Shown here: positions 44,955-57,194 of the stretch, one piece after another | Position numbering within the stretch: the stretch's first letter is position 1 | Layout of the letters: each line of letters begins with the position of its first letter | Assembly (NCBI RefSeq): GCF_014839805.1 | Contig: NC_051134.1 | Location: 8,277,170-8,341,169, forward strand | Direction of reading: 5' to 3' | DNA from: Manduca sexta | Taxonomy: Eukaryota > Arthropoda > Insecta > Lepidoptera > Sphingidae | Length of the DNA stretch: 64,000 nt | Translations under genes and position numbers: made by a program | The notes under the pieces: model-generated | The model's input: the letters and a program-made list of their open reading frames with translations, nothing else | Told to the model about the DNA's origin: nothing | The model's database searches: none

Positions 44955-47900
44955 TAAAAGTAAAAAAACTTAAGCTATAAAAAAAACAAAAAACCTAAAT
45001 CCTGAATCGAGAAGGCCACTTAATTTAAAACCAATCTACTACAACTGTCACCCAAAAGCACAAAGCTTCCATTAGAGAATTTCTTTAATAATGATATTTC
45101 ATCTTAGCATAACTATGCTAAAATAAAAAAAGCAATAAAAGTGGATCCATTTTGAAAAATTCAATAGTAATAACTCAAAACCGGGTCACTTTGTTTACGC
45201 ATTCCATATTTATGATTTGGATATCTAATAGCGCGTGTCGCGCGAACAATACAGCACATCCATACGCTCGGCCCATTGGCTCTGTATGTCTATATGTTCT
45301 CGATACATTGAGCAATCTCTTGTTTTTTGTAAACCATTGATTTGTTATAATTATGGTTATTTATATGTTTTTCGTTGTGAAAGTAATGCGAAGGGATTTC
45401 GGAATTGCTACTGATAAGGATTTGGGAATGTTTATTTGAGTGAATCCTTTCGTTTGCTGAAACGAAAACATACTGCAATATTACTATCGCATATAAAATT
45501 GATTGAAATTACAAATATTTTAACTTCGTCAAAATATTTTTATTAATAAATAAAAACTTGTATGAAGGTTATCATTTAAAACAACAAAATATTAAAAATA
45601 TTTTAAAAAATAATAATAACTATAACGTCACTAATTAATTGAATAAATAATTGTTATTACAAGATATAAAGATTGTTGTTATTCTAGCAGGAAGCAAACA
45701 AGATGGAATATAAGTTGATAGTAGGTGATCGCTTTCTATGAACACCAAAACAGTTGGCGACTAGAAAACATAGGGAATTGGAAATGAGGAAGGGATTAAT
45801 TGTTTTTGCAATTTTTCCCTGTTAAAGTAAGTTAACGATTGCATATCCTTTTTTAATTTTATTACACGTACAAGGACTAAGGAACCCTTAAAACCATTAG
45901 ACGTACATAAATAGAGCATAAAACATAAATTGCGAGCACAAATCACGTCAAAGCACTCATACCTATTGGTATGACTCCCCTACACATGACTGATTGAATC
46001 TTTTGATCATCAATGCATTCACAAACTTTCTCACAGGACTAACGATGGAACAATTATTTCATCCAATTCATTTCCACTCATGCGGTGAGGAACAAAATGG
46101 CTGACGTGAGTTCGCGTCAGTCACCTTCCGCTAAAGATACGCAGTCAATGGCGAGCCTAATTGCGAATATCTCTCGCCACGTGTCGGCGAGTGTGTGCTG
46201 TACTTTAGCTACTCATTCTTTATTTGAAATTTGTTTTGCGCTTACAACTCGGTATTTAAAAACCTCCTTTACTGCTTTGGGATAAAGATGATTTTAGATA
46301 AGTGATGAGCTGGAAGTTAGGATGTTACGGGTGCTGTTTTGAAATACTGTGACAAATGAACGTTAGTTCGAAATTTGAAATGCGATTTTGTTTCGGATAA
46401 AGGCATATCTTTGATATTGTTATTATTATTAATTTAATATAAATTAAATAATGTGTATTATACACGGACAATTGCAATAGTGTAACAATAATTTCTAAAA
46501 TAGTGGAATAAAATTTTTAATTACTCTAAAATCACATCTCCTCCCAGAAAAGAAATTATGTATATTCATTACGAATATATAATGGATTTTACATATTAGT
46601 TGCAGTAGTGCGAACATTATATCAGAATACTACATATTCAAATCAAGTATACGCTTTAATGATTAAGAATGCTCTACAGTCTACACAGTTCGGTGTCATA
46701 TAGGCTTTTGTATTGCAAACTTGTGGATGAAGTTGCTATTGCTAAATAACAATCACAATGCTTAGTATCAAATAAGTGTCTTCCTTGTCTCTTCATGTAG
46801 TTGCATTAAACAATGTTCAGTAATATGAATATATCCCACGAAGCATGTTCATAAATGGAACATAACTTAACTCAAAATATCCAACATTTACCAAAATAAT
46901 ATAATAACCGGGTATTCATAAATATTTCCTACTTTATAAGACACCCTTTTACCTGTCCACAACAAAAACTGGCCGAGTCCAGCAACGCAATATCCGCACA
47001 TGAAAGCGCTTCTATCATAGCCTCGCAGTTTGTTATCTCAGCTAGGGGATATACAAAACTCAACCATATATCACAATCAATAAGATACACTTTACTCTAC
47101 CGACCAGTATCACATGTAATCGAAACACAGTGCTAAAGAAATTGAAAGCTATATTTACGGGGATAAGATAGAAAATTGTATGCAAAATAGAGTCTAGTAA
47201 ACGTTCCCGACAGCAAAATGAACTGCGCAAGATGTATGAGGTATCGGATTAAAAATATTTGTACGCGCCATTTATACATGGTGTAATGAAAAGTCCTAAA
47301 CGTCGGTTTATTAACCACAGGGTGCTTCTTTAATTGAGCCCGCCATTCATTGGCCGAATGTGACGGAGGTCCGACATTTTCTTTTGAAAATATTTAAAAT
47401 TGGAACGCCGGTGACAGTTTTCGGATACGTGGGATTGGTAGGCTTATTTTGTATAGATTAAAATTATTGTGTGGTGTATAATAGTTTTAAGGTAGACAGA
47501 GGGACTCTTTAGCCGAGGTTTTTGTAGGATAAAGTGGTATCACCAGTTTACGCATAATCATTTTCTGTAAACGTGGCTACAAATTAACATGCAGGCAATT
47601 CAATGAGCTAATATTCTTAAAAAACGAGTATGCACATTCTAACTCCTAAGGCATCTCATATAATTGTTACATTTGACACATGTCACAATGCCTTCTATGT
47701 TCCTACTTCTTTCGAGAAGTTTCCTTAAGTTATGTTATATACATCCAGTAAAGAACCAACAGTTTTAGAAAAAAAAGCGCCGCTCCTGTGTCGTTGAATA
47801 CCGACTACAGATGTTTGGCATTACTATCCCACCATAGCTTTACAACTCTATCTTGTCTATGTTGCAGAAGCAGGCGGCGCGGGTGCCGTGGGTACAGCGG

Positions 47901-48080
47901 GCGTGCAGCCGCGTCGTGCGCTGGCATTCATTATCGCCGAGTAATGAGCCGCGCCCGGCCGCCCAGCGCATAGAGTATGCTCGCAGACGGTACAGTCTAT
48001 AAGGCCCTACATACACTAATCTCCTTGTTAAACATACTCATTTCTTGACGCATTTTATCTCCATATATTTTTTGTATATA
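44955..48080. other. Unique interval with one possible exon
   Basis: Mostly AT-rich. 46080-46210 is GC-richer and contains ACAAAATGGCTGACGTGAGT at 46093-46112, an ATG in good context three codons before a donor-like GTGAGT; AAAATGGC is also a YY1/Pho-type core. The possible exon at 47865-48000 is listed separately. Confidence 0.35.
47865..48000 (+). other. Possible 3' exon or GC island
   Basis: TTGTCTATGTTGCAG ending at 47868 looks like a splice acceptor and is followed abruptly by about 115 bp of very GC-rich DNA. One frame gives AGGAGAVGTAGVQPRRALAF then IIAE and a TAATGA double stop; another stays open for 44 codons to the TAA at about 48000. Frame cannot be decided and no upstream exon was found. 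It may equally be a CpG island. Confidence 0.25.
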
Positions 48081-48085
48081 AATAA

Positions 48086-48253
48086 TATGATAGGGTGTAA
48101 ACAGATTTTAATTTTATCTCCATATGTTGGAGCAATTATTGTATCTATATATGAGCAACGTGGCGCGCTCTAGGGCAGGCCTATGTTCAGCAATGGACAC
48201 TTGTAGGCTGATGAGATGAGATGCAAAATATGATAGGGTGTAAACAGATTTTA
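48086..48253. repeat. Direct duplication flanking a retroelement tail
   Basis: ATATGATAGGGTGTAAACAG and the next six bases occur at 48086-48111 and again at 48228-48253. Between them lies the LINE tail at 48165-48226. TTTATCTCCAWATG follows within 60 bp of each copy. This is either a long target-site duplication or a local tandem duplication. Confidence 0.6.
48165..48226 (+). mobile_element. RTE-like LINE C-terminal codons and GATGA tail
   Basis: The reading TWRALGQAYVQQWTLVG then stop resembles the codons at 2001-2110 (LWRTSGETYDQQ, then a stop at the Trp position). A GATGAGATGAGATG tail follows. Strong 5' truncation. Confidence 0.6.
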
Positions 48254-48254
48254 T

Positions 48255-48880
48255 TAAATATACACATATACTTATGACTTTTATCTCCAAATGTAAGCTT
48301 CAATGCACCAACATTTTGTGGTACAAACTCTGAAATACGCTGTGCGATAGATCTTAAATCTAGTAATATCCAGTAAGTAAATCTATTGTAATATATTTAA
48401 CACAAAGAAACACTTTTATTAACTAGAAGAAATATTCAACTCGGTATCAAACCAGTCCCTCCGATAAATGAGACATATTTCATTATAGTATCGATTCTGC
48501 CTAATACTCTTTGCACTTTCTGGGTACGTTAGCACCTTTTAAGGCTTTTAAAAGGCTCTCAGAGCGGCTAATCATGCGGCCCGCGGCGCCCCGACATAGA
48601 TTATCGTACTTTGCTTGCATACACCGGCGCTCTACATAATGTAGAGACTGGTCCAATGTACTGCTCTAACTAGAGCGCCTTAGTGAGGGTTATTTCAGAT
48701 TACAGCGTTAATGAGCTAAGAATTCATAGTTAAAATAAATAAGTTTATATAGGTGTTAATTGTGACTAACATGTGTAAAAAAATATTAAGTGAATTAATG
48801 TGAATGATATTTTGACACCAATCGTATCACGCCTTTTGGCAGTATAGCCAAATTAATCTAGTTGAGAGTAGAAGATACTA
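48255..48880. other. Unique interval, nothing recognised
   Basis: AT-rich with a GC patch at 48555-48600 (CGGCCCGCGGCGCCCCG). Confidence 0.35.
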
Positions 48881-48884
48881 CTGT

Positions 48885-49130
48885 GACAAAGAATCACAGG
48901 TTCAGAACCCAAGGCATATCTCTGACTTTTCAAAGTAACGTAATTATTATTTATCAATTATCTTTCACTTTAATGGTGAAAGAAAACATTGTGTGGAAAC
49001 CTTGAGAGTTCTCTATAAGAATTTTGAAGATGTGTAAAGTTTGCCAATCCGTACTGAGCTAGCGTGGGGGACTAAGGCCTTAACCCTTGCATGCCCGTGC
49101 GCAGCAATGGACAGTATTCGTACAGATATA
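48885..49130 (+). repeat. tRNA-related SINE family B
   Basis: The head part CACAGGTTCAGAACCC is a near box B. It is followed by CTCTGACTTTTCAAAG, GAGTTCTCTATAAGAATTTTG, AGTTTGCCAATCCG and CCGTGCGCAGCAATGG. Plus sense, moderately diverged. Confidence 0.65.
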
Positions 49131-49134
49131 TTAT

Positions 49135-50425
49135 TTTTGTTATGTAAGAAGAATGTCTCAGGAAACTTGTATTTTCAGCAACGTTACTAATATTTATAAT
49201 TTAATGTTTCGAGTGTAATGTAATAATACTGTTTGTGGGGCATAGGTAGGACCATTCAAGCAAGTTGCACGTCTTATCATTTATTAACATAAAAATATAT
49301 TTTAATATTAAATGACCCGGTTCATATGTCAGTACAAACACAACCTGTCACACATTTTATATGAACACGAGTTTTATTTAGATACTAATATATTAGTGAT
49401 GAAATATTAGCAAAACACGGAGCTTTCGTCGAAAAACATCGCCACTCGTCAAAGAGCGTTTCCGCCGCCATTTTATACAAACGAGTTGGCTGTGATGTGA
49501 CCGATATTTATATAACTAGGTTTCAAACCTGAGTTTCTTTAAAATATATAGTCAGTTTGCGTAATAGAAAAATGTTTTAGAGTAAAATATTTATCTATGA
49601 CATATTGATATTTAAATAAAAAAAATACAACATGCCCATTGAAACAATTGTCTGTGAAGAACATAGTGAATATAAATACAGAGGAATATTCAGCATTTCT
49701 TTATTAAAAATGACTATCCAATTTTAAAATATCTATTAAACTTCAATATATTATATTAAATATATTATTATAGCCAATTTTTATCCTCCACTTATTTTTA
49801 ACTTCAACGGAAGACAGATAGGTAATCATGCTGATTTTTTAAAGGAAAAGATAATCAAGCAGTTGTATTATAACTCTTTAATAAGCTGGATGATACCTCC
49901 ATAACACAGAAACTTTATATATATATATAAATATAAGGGAAACATACGTACATACAAAAATTTTATACATATTTATCAGAACCCACTAATAACAGTGGCC
50001 GCACGATATGCGCACGCGTCGCCTACTCTATTTATGATTTAGCAGCGACTTGTGACGCAGGTTCTAATGGGTTCAATCCACCTTGGACAAACATTGGTGT
50101 ATGTTGCAACAATTTCTCTGAAACACACGTAATGAATGGATAATAAACTAACAATTTATTTGTACGGCCGGTTGTGACGCTTACCATCAGGCGGTGTGTT
50201 TGTACTCACTCAGTTGTCACATTTTAATAAACATTTTGACTGAATGTCAATAGACTAATACTTCTTGTTAATAGCATCTTTATCTAGATTTCTGAATTGA
50301 AAATGATAGAAGGCCATTTTGAATAAACTATCCAAATTGTTTTATTATCTATTTAAAGATGGATCAGAATTAGATTTAGATTGATTTTTTCTTATAATCA
50401 GATTGATTATTGAGATTGTGGTCGT
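49135..50425. other. Unique interval, nothing recognised
   Basis: AT-rich, with GC-richer spots at 49420-49480 and 49995-50060. No gene or known repeat copy. A TA run lies at 49916-49932. Confidence 0.35.
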
Positions 50426-50427
50426 TT

Positions 50428-50592
50428 ATAGAAAGCGACTGTTAAGTGCTTAAGTGGTACTTTTCAACAATAATTATTCTGAGACACCCTGCTGTGCTCT
50501 TCAGAAAGCGATTGTTAAGTGGTTAAGCCTTACAGTTCACCATCATTATGCAGAGATACCATGCTATGCCTTTAGCATAGAAACACCACAGT
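50428..50592. repeat. Imperfect tandem repeat, about 83-bp unit, two copies
   Basis: AGAAAGCGACTGTTAAGTGC at about 50429 and AGAAAGCGATTGTTAAGTGG at about 50512 start two successive units. Each continues with TTCAMCAWYATTAT, GAGAYACC and GCTRTGC blocks in the same order. Confidence 0.6.
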
Positions 50593-50697
50593 CCATGCAC
50601 ATCTCTGCCGATATAAATAACTATTTAAATAGGAGTTTTGCATATGAAACACCGACGTATTAAGAAATTCTAAATAAAAGTGTTAAATCTATACTAA

Positions 50698-50874
50698 TAT
50701 ATAAGGCTGAAGAGTTTAGTTTGTTTGAACATGCTAATCTCGGGAACTACGAAACTGATTTTTAATTTTTTTTCTCTATTAGCTTCATTACTCCCCAGTG
50801 CTATAGACTACTTTTATTCCGGGAAAATATTTATCCCGGAAAAACATATTTACGCGGGCGGAGTCGCAAGCTAA
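50698..50874 (+). mobile_element. Non-autonomous Helitron, short decayed copy
   Basis: Starts TCTATACTAATATATAAGGC after A and ends ACGCGGGCGGAGTCGCAAGC then CTAA, a permitted CTRR end, although the next base is A and not T. It shares AACATGCTAATCTCGGGAAC with the 22552 family. Confidence 0.7.
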
Positions 50875-50879
50875 AGCAA

Positions 50880-53360
50880 TATTAATGTAAAGCACTTTTT
50901 TAATTAACTAAGTTTATCCAAGTGTTGTCTCGAAAAAATCGCGGTTTGCAATAAGGTCGTTATTTGTATTTCTTGCTAGGCCTAGTTTCTATTGTATATT
51001 TATTTTTCCTCCACGCCTTAATTGTAAAAAATCAGTATTATAATAAATTTGTTATATTATAATAGTCTAATAATATACATACTCCAAGCTATAAGATCTC
51101 TCTCAAGTCCCGGAACATAGCTTACTAATTAGTAATTATTTCCCACACAGCACGGAAAACATTTCTGTCACATTTAACATTTTATTATCAAAAAACACAT
51201 TTCTTACTTAATACCGATGTATGGAGATCAAAGAGCCGGATATTATACATCATATCTCAACGCTAATAAGCACCAATTTAAGGGTGTTAGAATGTACGAA
51301 ATATTCGATGAAGTATGTTTCAACCTTGTCCAATTTATTTATAAAAAAGTGGCAGCGACTACCGAATGTTTTTCATCATATTTGCAGGTTTTTTATTGTC
51401 TGTAGATTCGATTTTCGCTTGACATAATCATTTATTTATTTATTACAAATTCAACGTAAGTTTACAGTACTAACTACTAGTACTACTAGTACTACTAGTA
51501 CTACTAGTAGTTTTGGTGTTATAATTTTTATTAAAAAATTGAAAACGTAACATTTTAATAAGTTTAAACTCTGTAAAACAAATGATATCCTTATTTATTA
51601 ACTAGACATTAAATAATAAACAAAAATCTTATACCTATACATATATTATTTGCATTTATTATAAACTATTTAGGAACAGCTTAATTACATTATACTCATA
51701 ACGGGGTTTGTTATGAAAAAGGTCTAGATCTGCGTGATCATTACTTGGTTCTCTACTTCCAAGCAAATTACGTTTAAAACCCATATCATTTTTCTTGTCA
51801 TGAGTCGAAATTAGCATCGCCGCGTCTAAGCCATATACTTTACTAAATACCAATACCAATAGTATTAACTCGAAGTTAGATAAAGTCTAAAAGCAATAAG
51901 CAAAAGTAAACCACAAAGACATCTAGAACGAAGTGATATTACCGCAACGTGAATATAATGGCGGCTAAAAAAATGACCGCCCCGTCAGTGGAATGTAATA
52001 AAGGCTAGGTAATATGGACGACGACGGCGCTTATGAATACACCGGTAGCGATGAACTGGCTCGAAAAACCGTGTGGGGAAGTAATGAAACAACCGAATAC
52101 AGAGCGTCAAAGACTTTTTGATTTACGTTTGATATTGGACCGTGGACTGTGGAATCGTGTTTGCTTTGGCTTTTAATGAGCGGGATTAAAAATTGTGAAC
52201 AGAGTAGTACGTAGTAGTGCATATGGTGTGTTGTAATATATTTCTAAATTACTTGTATTAGGTTTATTGTATAAAAATTAGGGTTGATATCTTTAAAATT
52301 ACGTTTGTGTTTGTAAAAATCGCTCAACTTAGTAATGTCGTGTTGGTACCTGCGACTGTTCCACAACAATTCCAAAGGTGTATGAAGCCTATCAACATGT
52401 TTCCATCACATGTATATTTCCTATATCATTCAATATTTTCTTTTTAGTAAGTGCCTTTTAAATTATATACCAACTACGCTGTCGACACTATACGTATACA
52501 ATTGTTTGTATCCTAGTACCATAATGGAAAAGTTTGCTTTAAGAGTTAGTCTTCGCTACGACTACATCTTTAGTATAGTAAAGTAAATTTATCAGTGGTA
52601 AGTGAGTTAACGATAATGTCGGACACATTAGTGGATATTTGTAGTGGCAAAGAGCGCGATTATAGCTTTATTATACGCCACAATTAGTGTAACGACGCCT
52701 GTACCGTACCGAGATTAAGTGTCCGCAAAAAATCTAATGGCTGTAATAATGCACTAATAATTTGTCCTGCAGTGTCTTGGACAGGAATGTTGTAGCTTTT
52801 TATTTTGTATGTACTATGCCTTTCTCCTATTGAAGGCATTTTCCATTAAGTCGATCATACTGGCTGAGATAATATGTGCATTAAGTGCGAATTTCACTAA
52901 CCGTAAATTTGTAGTAGGAAATATCTTAGCTAAATTAAGCATCGAATCCTTATAGTTCGGTTTATTTTCAAAAACTTCAGCGGTATACCCAGTATTATTT
53001 TTACTCTAATGTCTATGAGATTTTATTAGGTGATGCATCTCTATAACTTTTCACTATCCATATATATTTAGTACTAGAATCTAGAATATCTTGGCACACA
53101 CAACCTATATTCTATTACCTCAAAGCATGTCCAGTAAAGTGGTGTGTATGTAAATAGTAGTTTAAACGTTTTATAGGTCGACGTTAAGTGATGGTAAACA
53201 TTTTACTTGCGCAAACAGGCCGTCCCACGATGGTGACCTGCAAACATCCTCGCAAACAGAGGGCGGATTTGTACGGGCAAATGTGGCAGGTACAGTATAT
53301 GGGTTTAAAAGAACATCGTTTTAAGTTTACAATATTAGAATTTATAGAAATTTACTTTAG
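50880..53360. other. Unique interval with a short microsatellite
   Basis: AT-rich. 51955-52220 is GC-richer, including AATATAATGGCGGCTAA with a YY1/Pho-like core. No gene is recognised in any frame. Confidence 0.35.
51471..51510. repeat. Nine-base microsatellite (TACTACTAG)n
   Basis: About four and a half units of TACTACTAG. Each unit junction contains the palindrome ACTAGT. Confidence 0.85.
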
Positions 53361-53364
53361 AAAA

Positions 53365-53495
53365 ACACCCACATCACGCATTTATCTCCGAAGGTTATGT
53401 ACAGGTGCAAACAGGGCACCCACTTTTCGTCAACTGTGTTCCGTCCCATGATGTGATAGGGGAGGAGCCTATCGCCATATTGAGCACAAATTCAA
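53365..53495 (-). repeat. tRNA-derived SINE family A, 5'-truncated
   Basis: Only the body and tail are present: CATCACGCATTTATCTCCG, GGGCACCCACTTTTCG, GTTCCGTCCCATGATGTGAT and GAGCCTATCGCCATATTG. The tRNA head is absent. Confidence 0.75.
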
Positions 53496-53559
53496 TAATA
53501 GAAAAATATGATTTAAAGTATTGCTTAGCCATCTATGATTTATTGTGTTTATCGAGCGT

Positions 53560-53730
53560 AGTACATTGAAATAAAACTAGTTTTCGATTTTTTTTATATT
53601 TTAATTTTCTCCTGACGTTTCCAAGACTGCTTATGGTTACGGAGAGGACTGCCATCCAAAAACTTAAAGTTACGTCGGACGAAAATTAAAATATAAAAAA
53701 CTGCGATAACATTCGAAAATTTGTTTTATT
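53560..53730. repeat. Dispersed repeat family G, palindromic copy
   Basis: GAAATAAAACTAGTTTTCG at the left and CGAAAATTTGTTTTATTTC at the right are inverted, as are ATATTTTAATTTTC and GAAAATTAAAATAT. The centre holds GACGTTTCCAAGACTGC. This copy is a self-contained inverted repeat of about 165 bp. Confidence 0.6.
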
Positions 53731-53734
53731 TCAT

Positions 53735-54355
53735 AGCATTATGTATGTAGTTATATCAATAGTTGTAAATCTCATGTTATAATTATTGGTTAAAGTGCTA
53801 ATGACTTCGTTTAAACGGTAAACTCGACGTGATGAGTAAAGATATAAATATATATTTTCCTGTTATTACTGAGGTTGATATCAGAAAGCAACATTCGATT
53901 TTACAAAAATCAGTTGTATAGTCTACAAAGCATCGAATTATATTATAGCGTGTATCCATTTAGTGTTAGTTTTAAGTAACCGAATGACGAGTCCTCGTGT
54001 CGTATTTGTCAGAAATAAGCTCAACAAATGCCTTTATTTACCCCTTCGGGTTTAAAGTCAACGTATGTACTTTATCCCTAATTGAAAGCGCGATGCAGAG
54101 ATTGCAACTAAATCAAATGAAGAGCTACATTTAGTCGACATGAGCGATAGGTAACGAACGCGATAGCGCGTTATTGATAAAATCAAAGTGGGTTCGGTAG
54201 CCGGCACGGTGTACTGCAAATTGAACAGTATTCAGTGCTGTAAACCGAGTTAGAGAGTTCCTACTGGGCAGGGTTGGGATACATTGCTTGAGCGGAGCGG
54301 GGAATTGCAGCGATTTTAAATATGGTTTTACTGGAGATTTTGTCTGTAAAAATTT
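53735..54355. other. Unique interval, nothing recognised
   Basis: Balanced composition from 54130 on. A 109-codon minus frame starting near 54460 includes SINE sequence and has no recognised domain. Confidence 0.35.
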
Positions 54356-54357
54356 AA

Positions 54358-54577
54358 CACACATGAAGCCTTTATCCCCGAGTGGACGGCAGAATTTTAA
54401 CGTAACTAATGGCACGTGTGGTCCGTGACATGACGTAAGAGACATCGCCATATTTGGCACAAAGACTCCGAGTTGATACTAAATCGGAAAATCCGATATC
54501 ACTGCCTGACCCGGGATTCAAACCCGAGACCTCATCACTGTATTTAAATCGTAATACAACTACGCCATCGAGGCAGT
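54358..54577 (-). repeat. tRNA-derived SINE family A, diverged
   Basis: Minus-sense head CTGCCTCGATGGCGTAG with box A TGGCGTAGTTG, and box B as GGTTTGAATCC inside CGGGTTTGAATCCCGGG. The body is diverged. No clear target duplication. Confidence 0.75.
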
Positions 54578-54874
54578 TTGTAACTATATTAAGGATTTCT
54601 TATAGGGTAGGTAGACAAACTATGTGTATGCCATCTGAGGGCAAAATATGAGTGCTACTGTTCATAAGTACCTACAAATAGAATCATGGATACAACGATT
54701 GAGTTCTACATATGTTGACACTACTTATTTAAACCTTGATTCAATACTTCGACTCTTCACTCAATGCTATTAGAAATGTAACCAAATGGTAACTTGAAAA
54801 CTAATACGCGTCAAACATTTAACTATCATCAATGTATTCAATTATTATCAAGGTTTAATGGGGTATTTCTAATT

Positions 54875-55130
54875 CCGTCTTTTTTATACTTATACAGCGA
54901 AGTGACCACACTGCCCCTGATGGTAAATGGAGTGGGGTTCGATAGAATGTCGACTGACGAGTGATGATTACCCCACGGCAGTCGACACATTTATGCCGGC
55001 TTGTTAGTACCGAACCGAATATACGTAGGTTACTACCAGAACGCGACGCTTACATGAGAACTATGACGGGTTTTACACCTTGTACAGTGGCCGCTATCTG
55101 AACAGATATAAAATATATTCTACCAGTAAA
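54875..55130 (-). repeat. Dispersed retroposon, family C
   Basis: A short T run then CCCCTGATGGTAAATGG, ATGTCGACTGACGAGTGATG, TTATGCCGGCTTG, CTATGACGGGTTTTAC and the shared boundary GATATAAAATATATTCTACC. A nearly complete copy. Confidence 0.75.
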
Positions 55131-55134
55131 ATCC

Positions 55135-55485
55135 GCCTCAAAACGCTCACCGCTCCTCCCATCACTAAAACCTACTCCCTAATCTACACTTTTATGATCG
55201 GGCGCGGCTGTAAATTACGTCGGTTGCAAGAAAGAGTTGTTACGAGTTAGGTGGGACCCGTTATTAAGTTGTGGCTTTATAGGTACCACTCACCACTCAC
55301 CACTACCACTTCGCCATTTCATCTGTTAGATTGTATTTTATTGATCTAGCTACGTACCTTTGTATTGAGGCTTTTTGTTTTAACGTTTTAGCTTGAGTAC
55401 TTTGTAATATAAAGGTGTGTGCTGTTTAAAAGTAGAGGCGTTTGTTGACTAGACGATTTTAGTTGTAAAAATTGTTGTGGATGTT
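55135..55485. other. Unique interval, nothing recognised
   Basis: CACCACTCACCACTACCACT forms a low-complexity stretch near 55289. No gene recognised. Confidence 0.35.
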
Positions 55486-55489
55486 TAAG

Positions 55490-55735
55490 AATGTATTTAT
55501 TAATTAAATCAGAAATAATGATTTCTTATGTTTACGCGAATGTTAGACATTGAAATAAAACTATTTTCCGGATTATCAAGGTTTTTGTATTATCATTTTC
55601 AAAGACTGCAGCTTTCGTGGTAACGGGCCTGATTCAAGTTTTGTTTATCCGACAAGTCAAAGTTACAATATCCACCGACATATTCTATAATATAAAAACC
55701 GCCATAAAATCCGTAAAAATAGTTTTATTATCTTT
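55490..55735. repeat. Dispersed repeat family G, palindromic copy
   Basis: GTTTACGCGAATGTTAGACA and GAAATAAAACTATTTTCCGG on the left; CCGTAAAAATAGTTTTATTAT on the right in inverted order. The core has AAAGACTGCAGCTTTCGTGG and AAAGTTACAATATCCACC. Confidence 0.6.
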
Positions 55736-55804
55736 TCTTCAAATTGTCAAAAGGAATGATATATATTTAGAAAATAGCGTTGAATATGGTTTGAGAGTTA
55801 ACGC

Positions 55805-55970
55805 TTTCAGCCTAAAAGAGTGGACAGAGACGTAACTGGAACACAAGCATCATCTACCTTTTTTACCCGACTTCAAAAAAGAAGGAGGCTCTCAATTCGA
55901 CTTTTTTTTTTTTATGTTTGTTATTGCTATCATATTGATGAGCCGATCGCCATTTAAGGCATAAATGTAT
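55805..55970 (-). repeat. Possible SINE family A remnant split by a common motif
   Basis: AAAAGAGTGGACAGAGACGTAACTGG resembles the SINE A 3' region, and GATGAGCCGATCGCCAT resembles its middle. Between them lies TTTTACCCGACTTCAAAAAA and a T run, a motif I recognise as frequent in lepidopteran repeats. Low similarity. Confidence 0.3.
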
Positions 55971-56039
55971 ATTTATTATTATTTGTTAATCTTATTGCTA
56001 ATGAATAGTGTAGCTAATAGTAGTAATTGCAATAAGCCC

Positions 56040-56390
56040 GCCCGCTTAAAAATAACAACGAATCTTAAAAAAGCTCTGAAACGAAGCCCTGAGGAACATT
56101 ACTCCACTCAATCTTCTTTCATAATTAAAGTGGCTTTTACCTCAACCCCCGCCCCGCACCCCCTCTCCCGCTGTGTCCCCCTTACGCCCACCCGGCGTCC
56201 TTTGAGCGCCGGCTCATTACCTAGGACTTAGGTACGTCTGGATAGGTTTTAGTGCTTCTATAATTAGGTAGAGCTTTTGTTGCTCGGCTGTCGTGATCTT
56301 TATTTTCCCTATGGGTATTGGGTTCGAGGAATTATTTTGGGGTATTTATTGGTGAATTTAGTTGTGGTTATTAAATAGCTAATTTATTAA
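56040..56390. other. C-rich stretch, no gene recognised
   Basis: 56140-56215 is strongly C-rich (CCCCCGCCCCGCACCCCCTC). No ORF support and no repeat family. Confidence 0.35.
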
Positions 56391-56394
56391 AATA

Positions 56395-56515
56395 AAAATA
56401 TTATATTTGTTCTTAGATTACAATTTTCTTCGGGTGTTTCGAAGACTTTGCAGCCTTCGTGGTCACGGGGCAGACTGTACATTCGCGTAAACCTAAGAAA
56501 TCAATGTGGTGATAA
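56395..56515. repeat. Dispersed repeat family G, partial
   Basis: TTACAATTTTCTTCGGGTG, TTTCGAAGACTTTGCAGCC, TTCGTGGTCACGGGGCAGAC and TTCGCGTAAACCTAAGAAAT match the family core and end. Confidence 0.5.
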
Positions 56516-56519
56516 TGGT

Positions 56520-57190
56520 GATTTATATAAATAAATATTATAGGAGTTGTCCCTCCTGCCAAAAAACTCTTCCTTCCTATGAAGGAATTCTTCCTATTAT
56601 GAAATAAGACACATATGCAATATAACTAATACCTTTTTTCTAAATATTTTATTAACTTGAAACCTATGTGTTAAACCAATAGAAATATATTTCACGCTAC
56701 AGAGGGAATTTTTAAATATTATGTTGATATTATAGTATTCTCAATAATATAATTATTCAAAAAATATATTTTATATGTTTTACAATCGATAAATTTTACG
56801 AATACTTTGTAATTGATAGATACTTCATATATGTGAAAATGCGACGAATTCTAATATCTTTCTATTGAACATTATTTGTATTTGGTCCATTATTTGTAAC
56901 TTCGTTTTTGCGTAATGTGACGTAAATGTGTGTGATTATAAGCAGGTCACTGTATTTAATGTTTCTTTTGTTATCTTTTAATCTCACTATGATTTTTGTA
57001 TGTATAACAATTTTATAGCACATGGTGTATAAAACAAATCATCAATAAAATTACTCAACAAATCAAATGCCAAAATTTAATACTGATCGTATCCTAAAAA
57101 CTTTACCAAATAAAACATACCTCATCGAAAGGTCACCCGACCTCTCCCTGAAGGTCAGCCGCGCCCACCTACACTAAATTTAGCACACCT
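56520..57190. other. Unique interval, nothing recognised
   Basis: Very AT-rich until about 57130, where GC content rises towards the next island. Confidence 0.35.
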
Positions 57191-57194
57191 CAAG

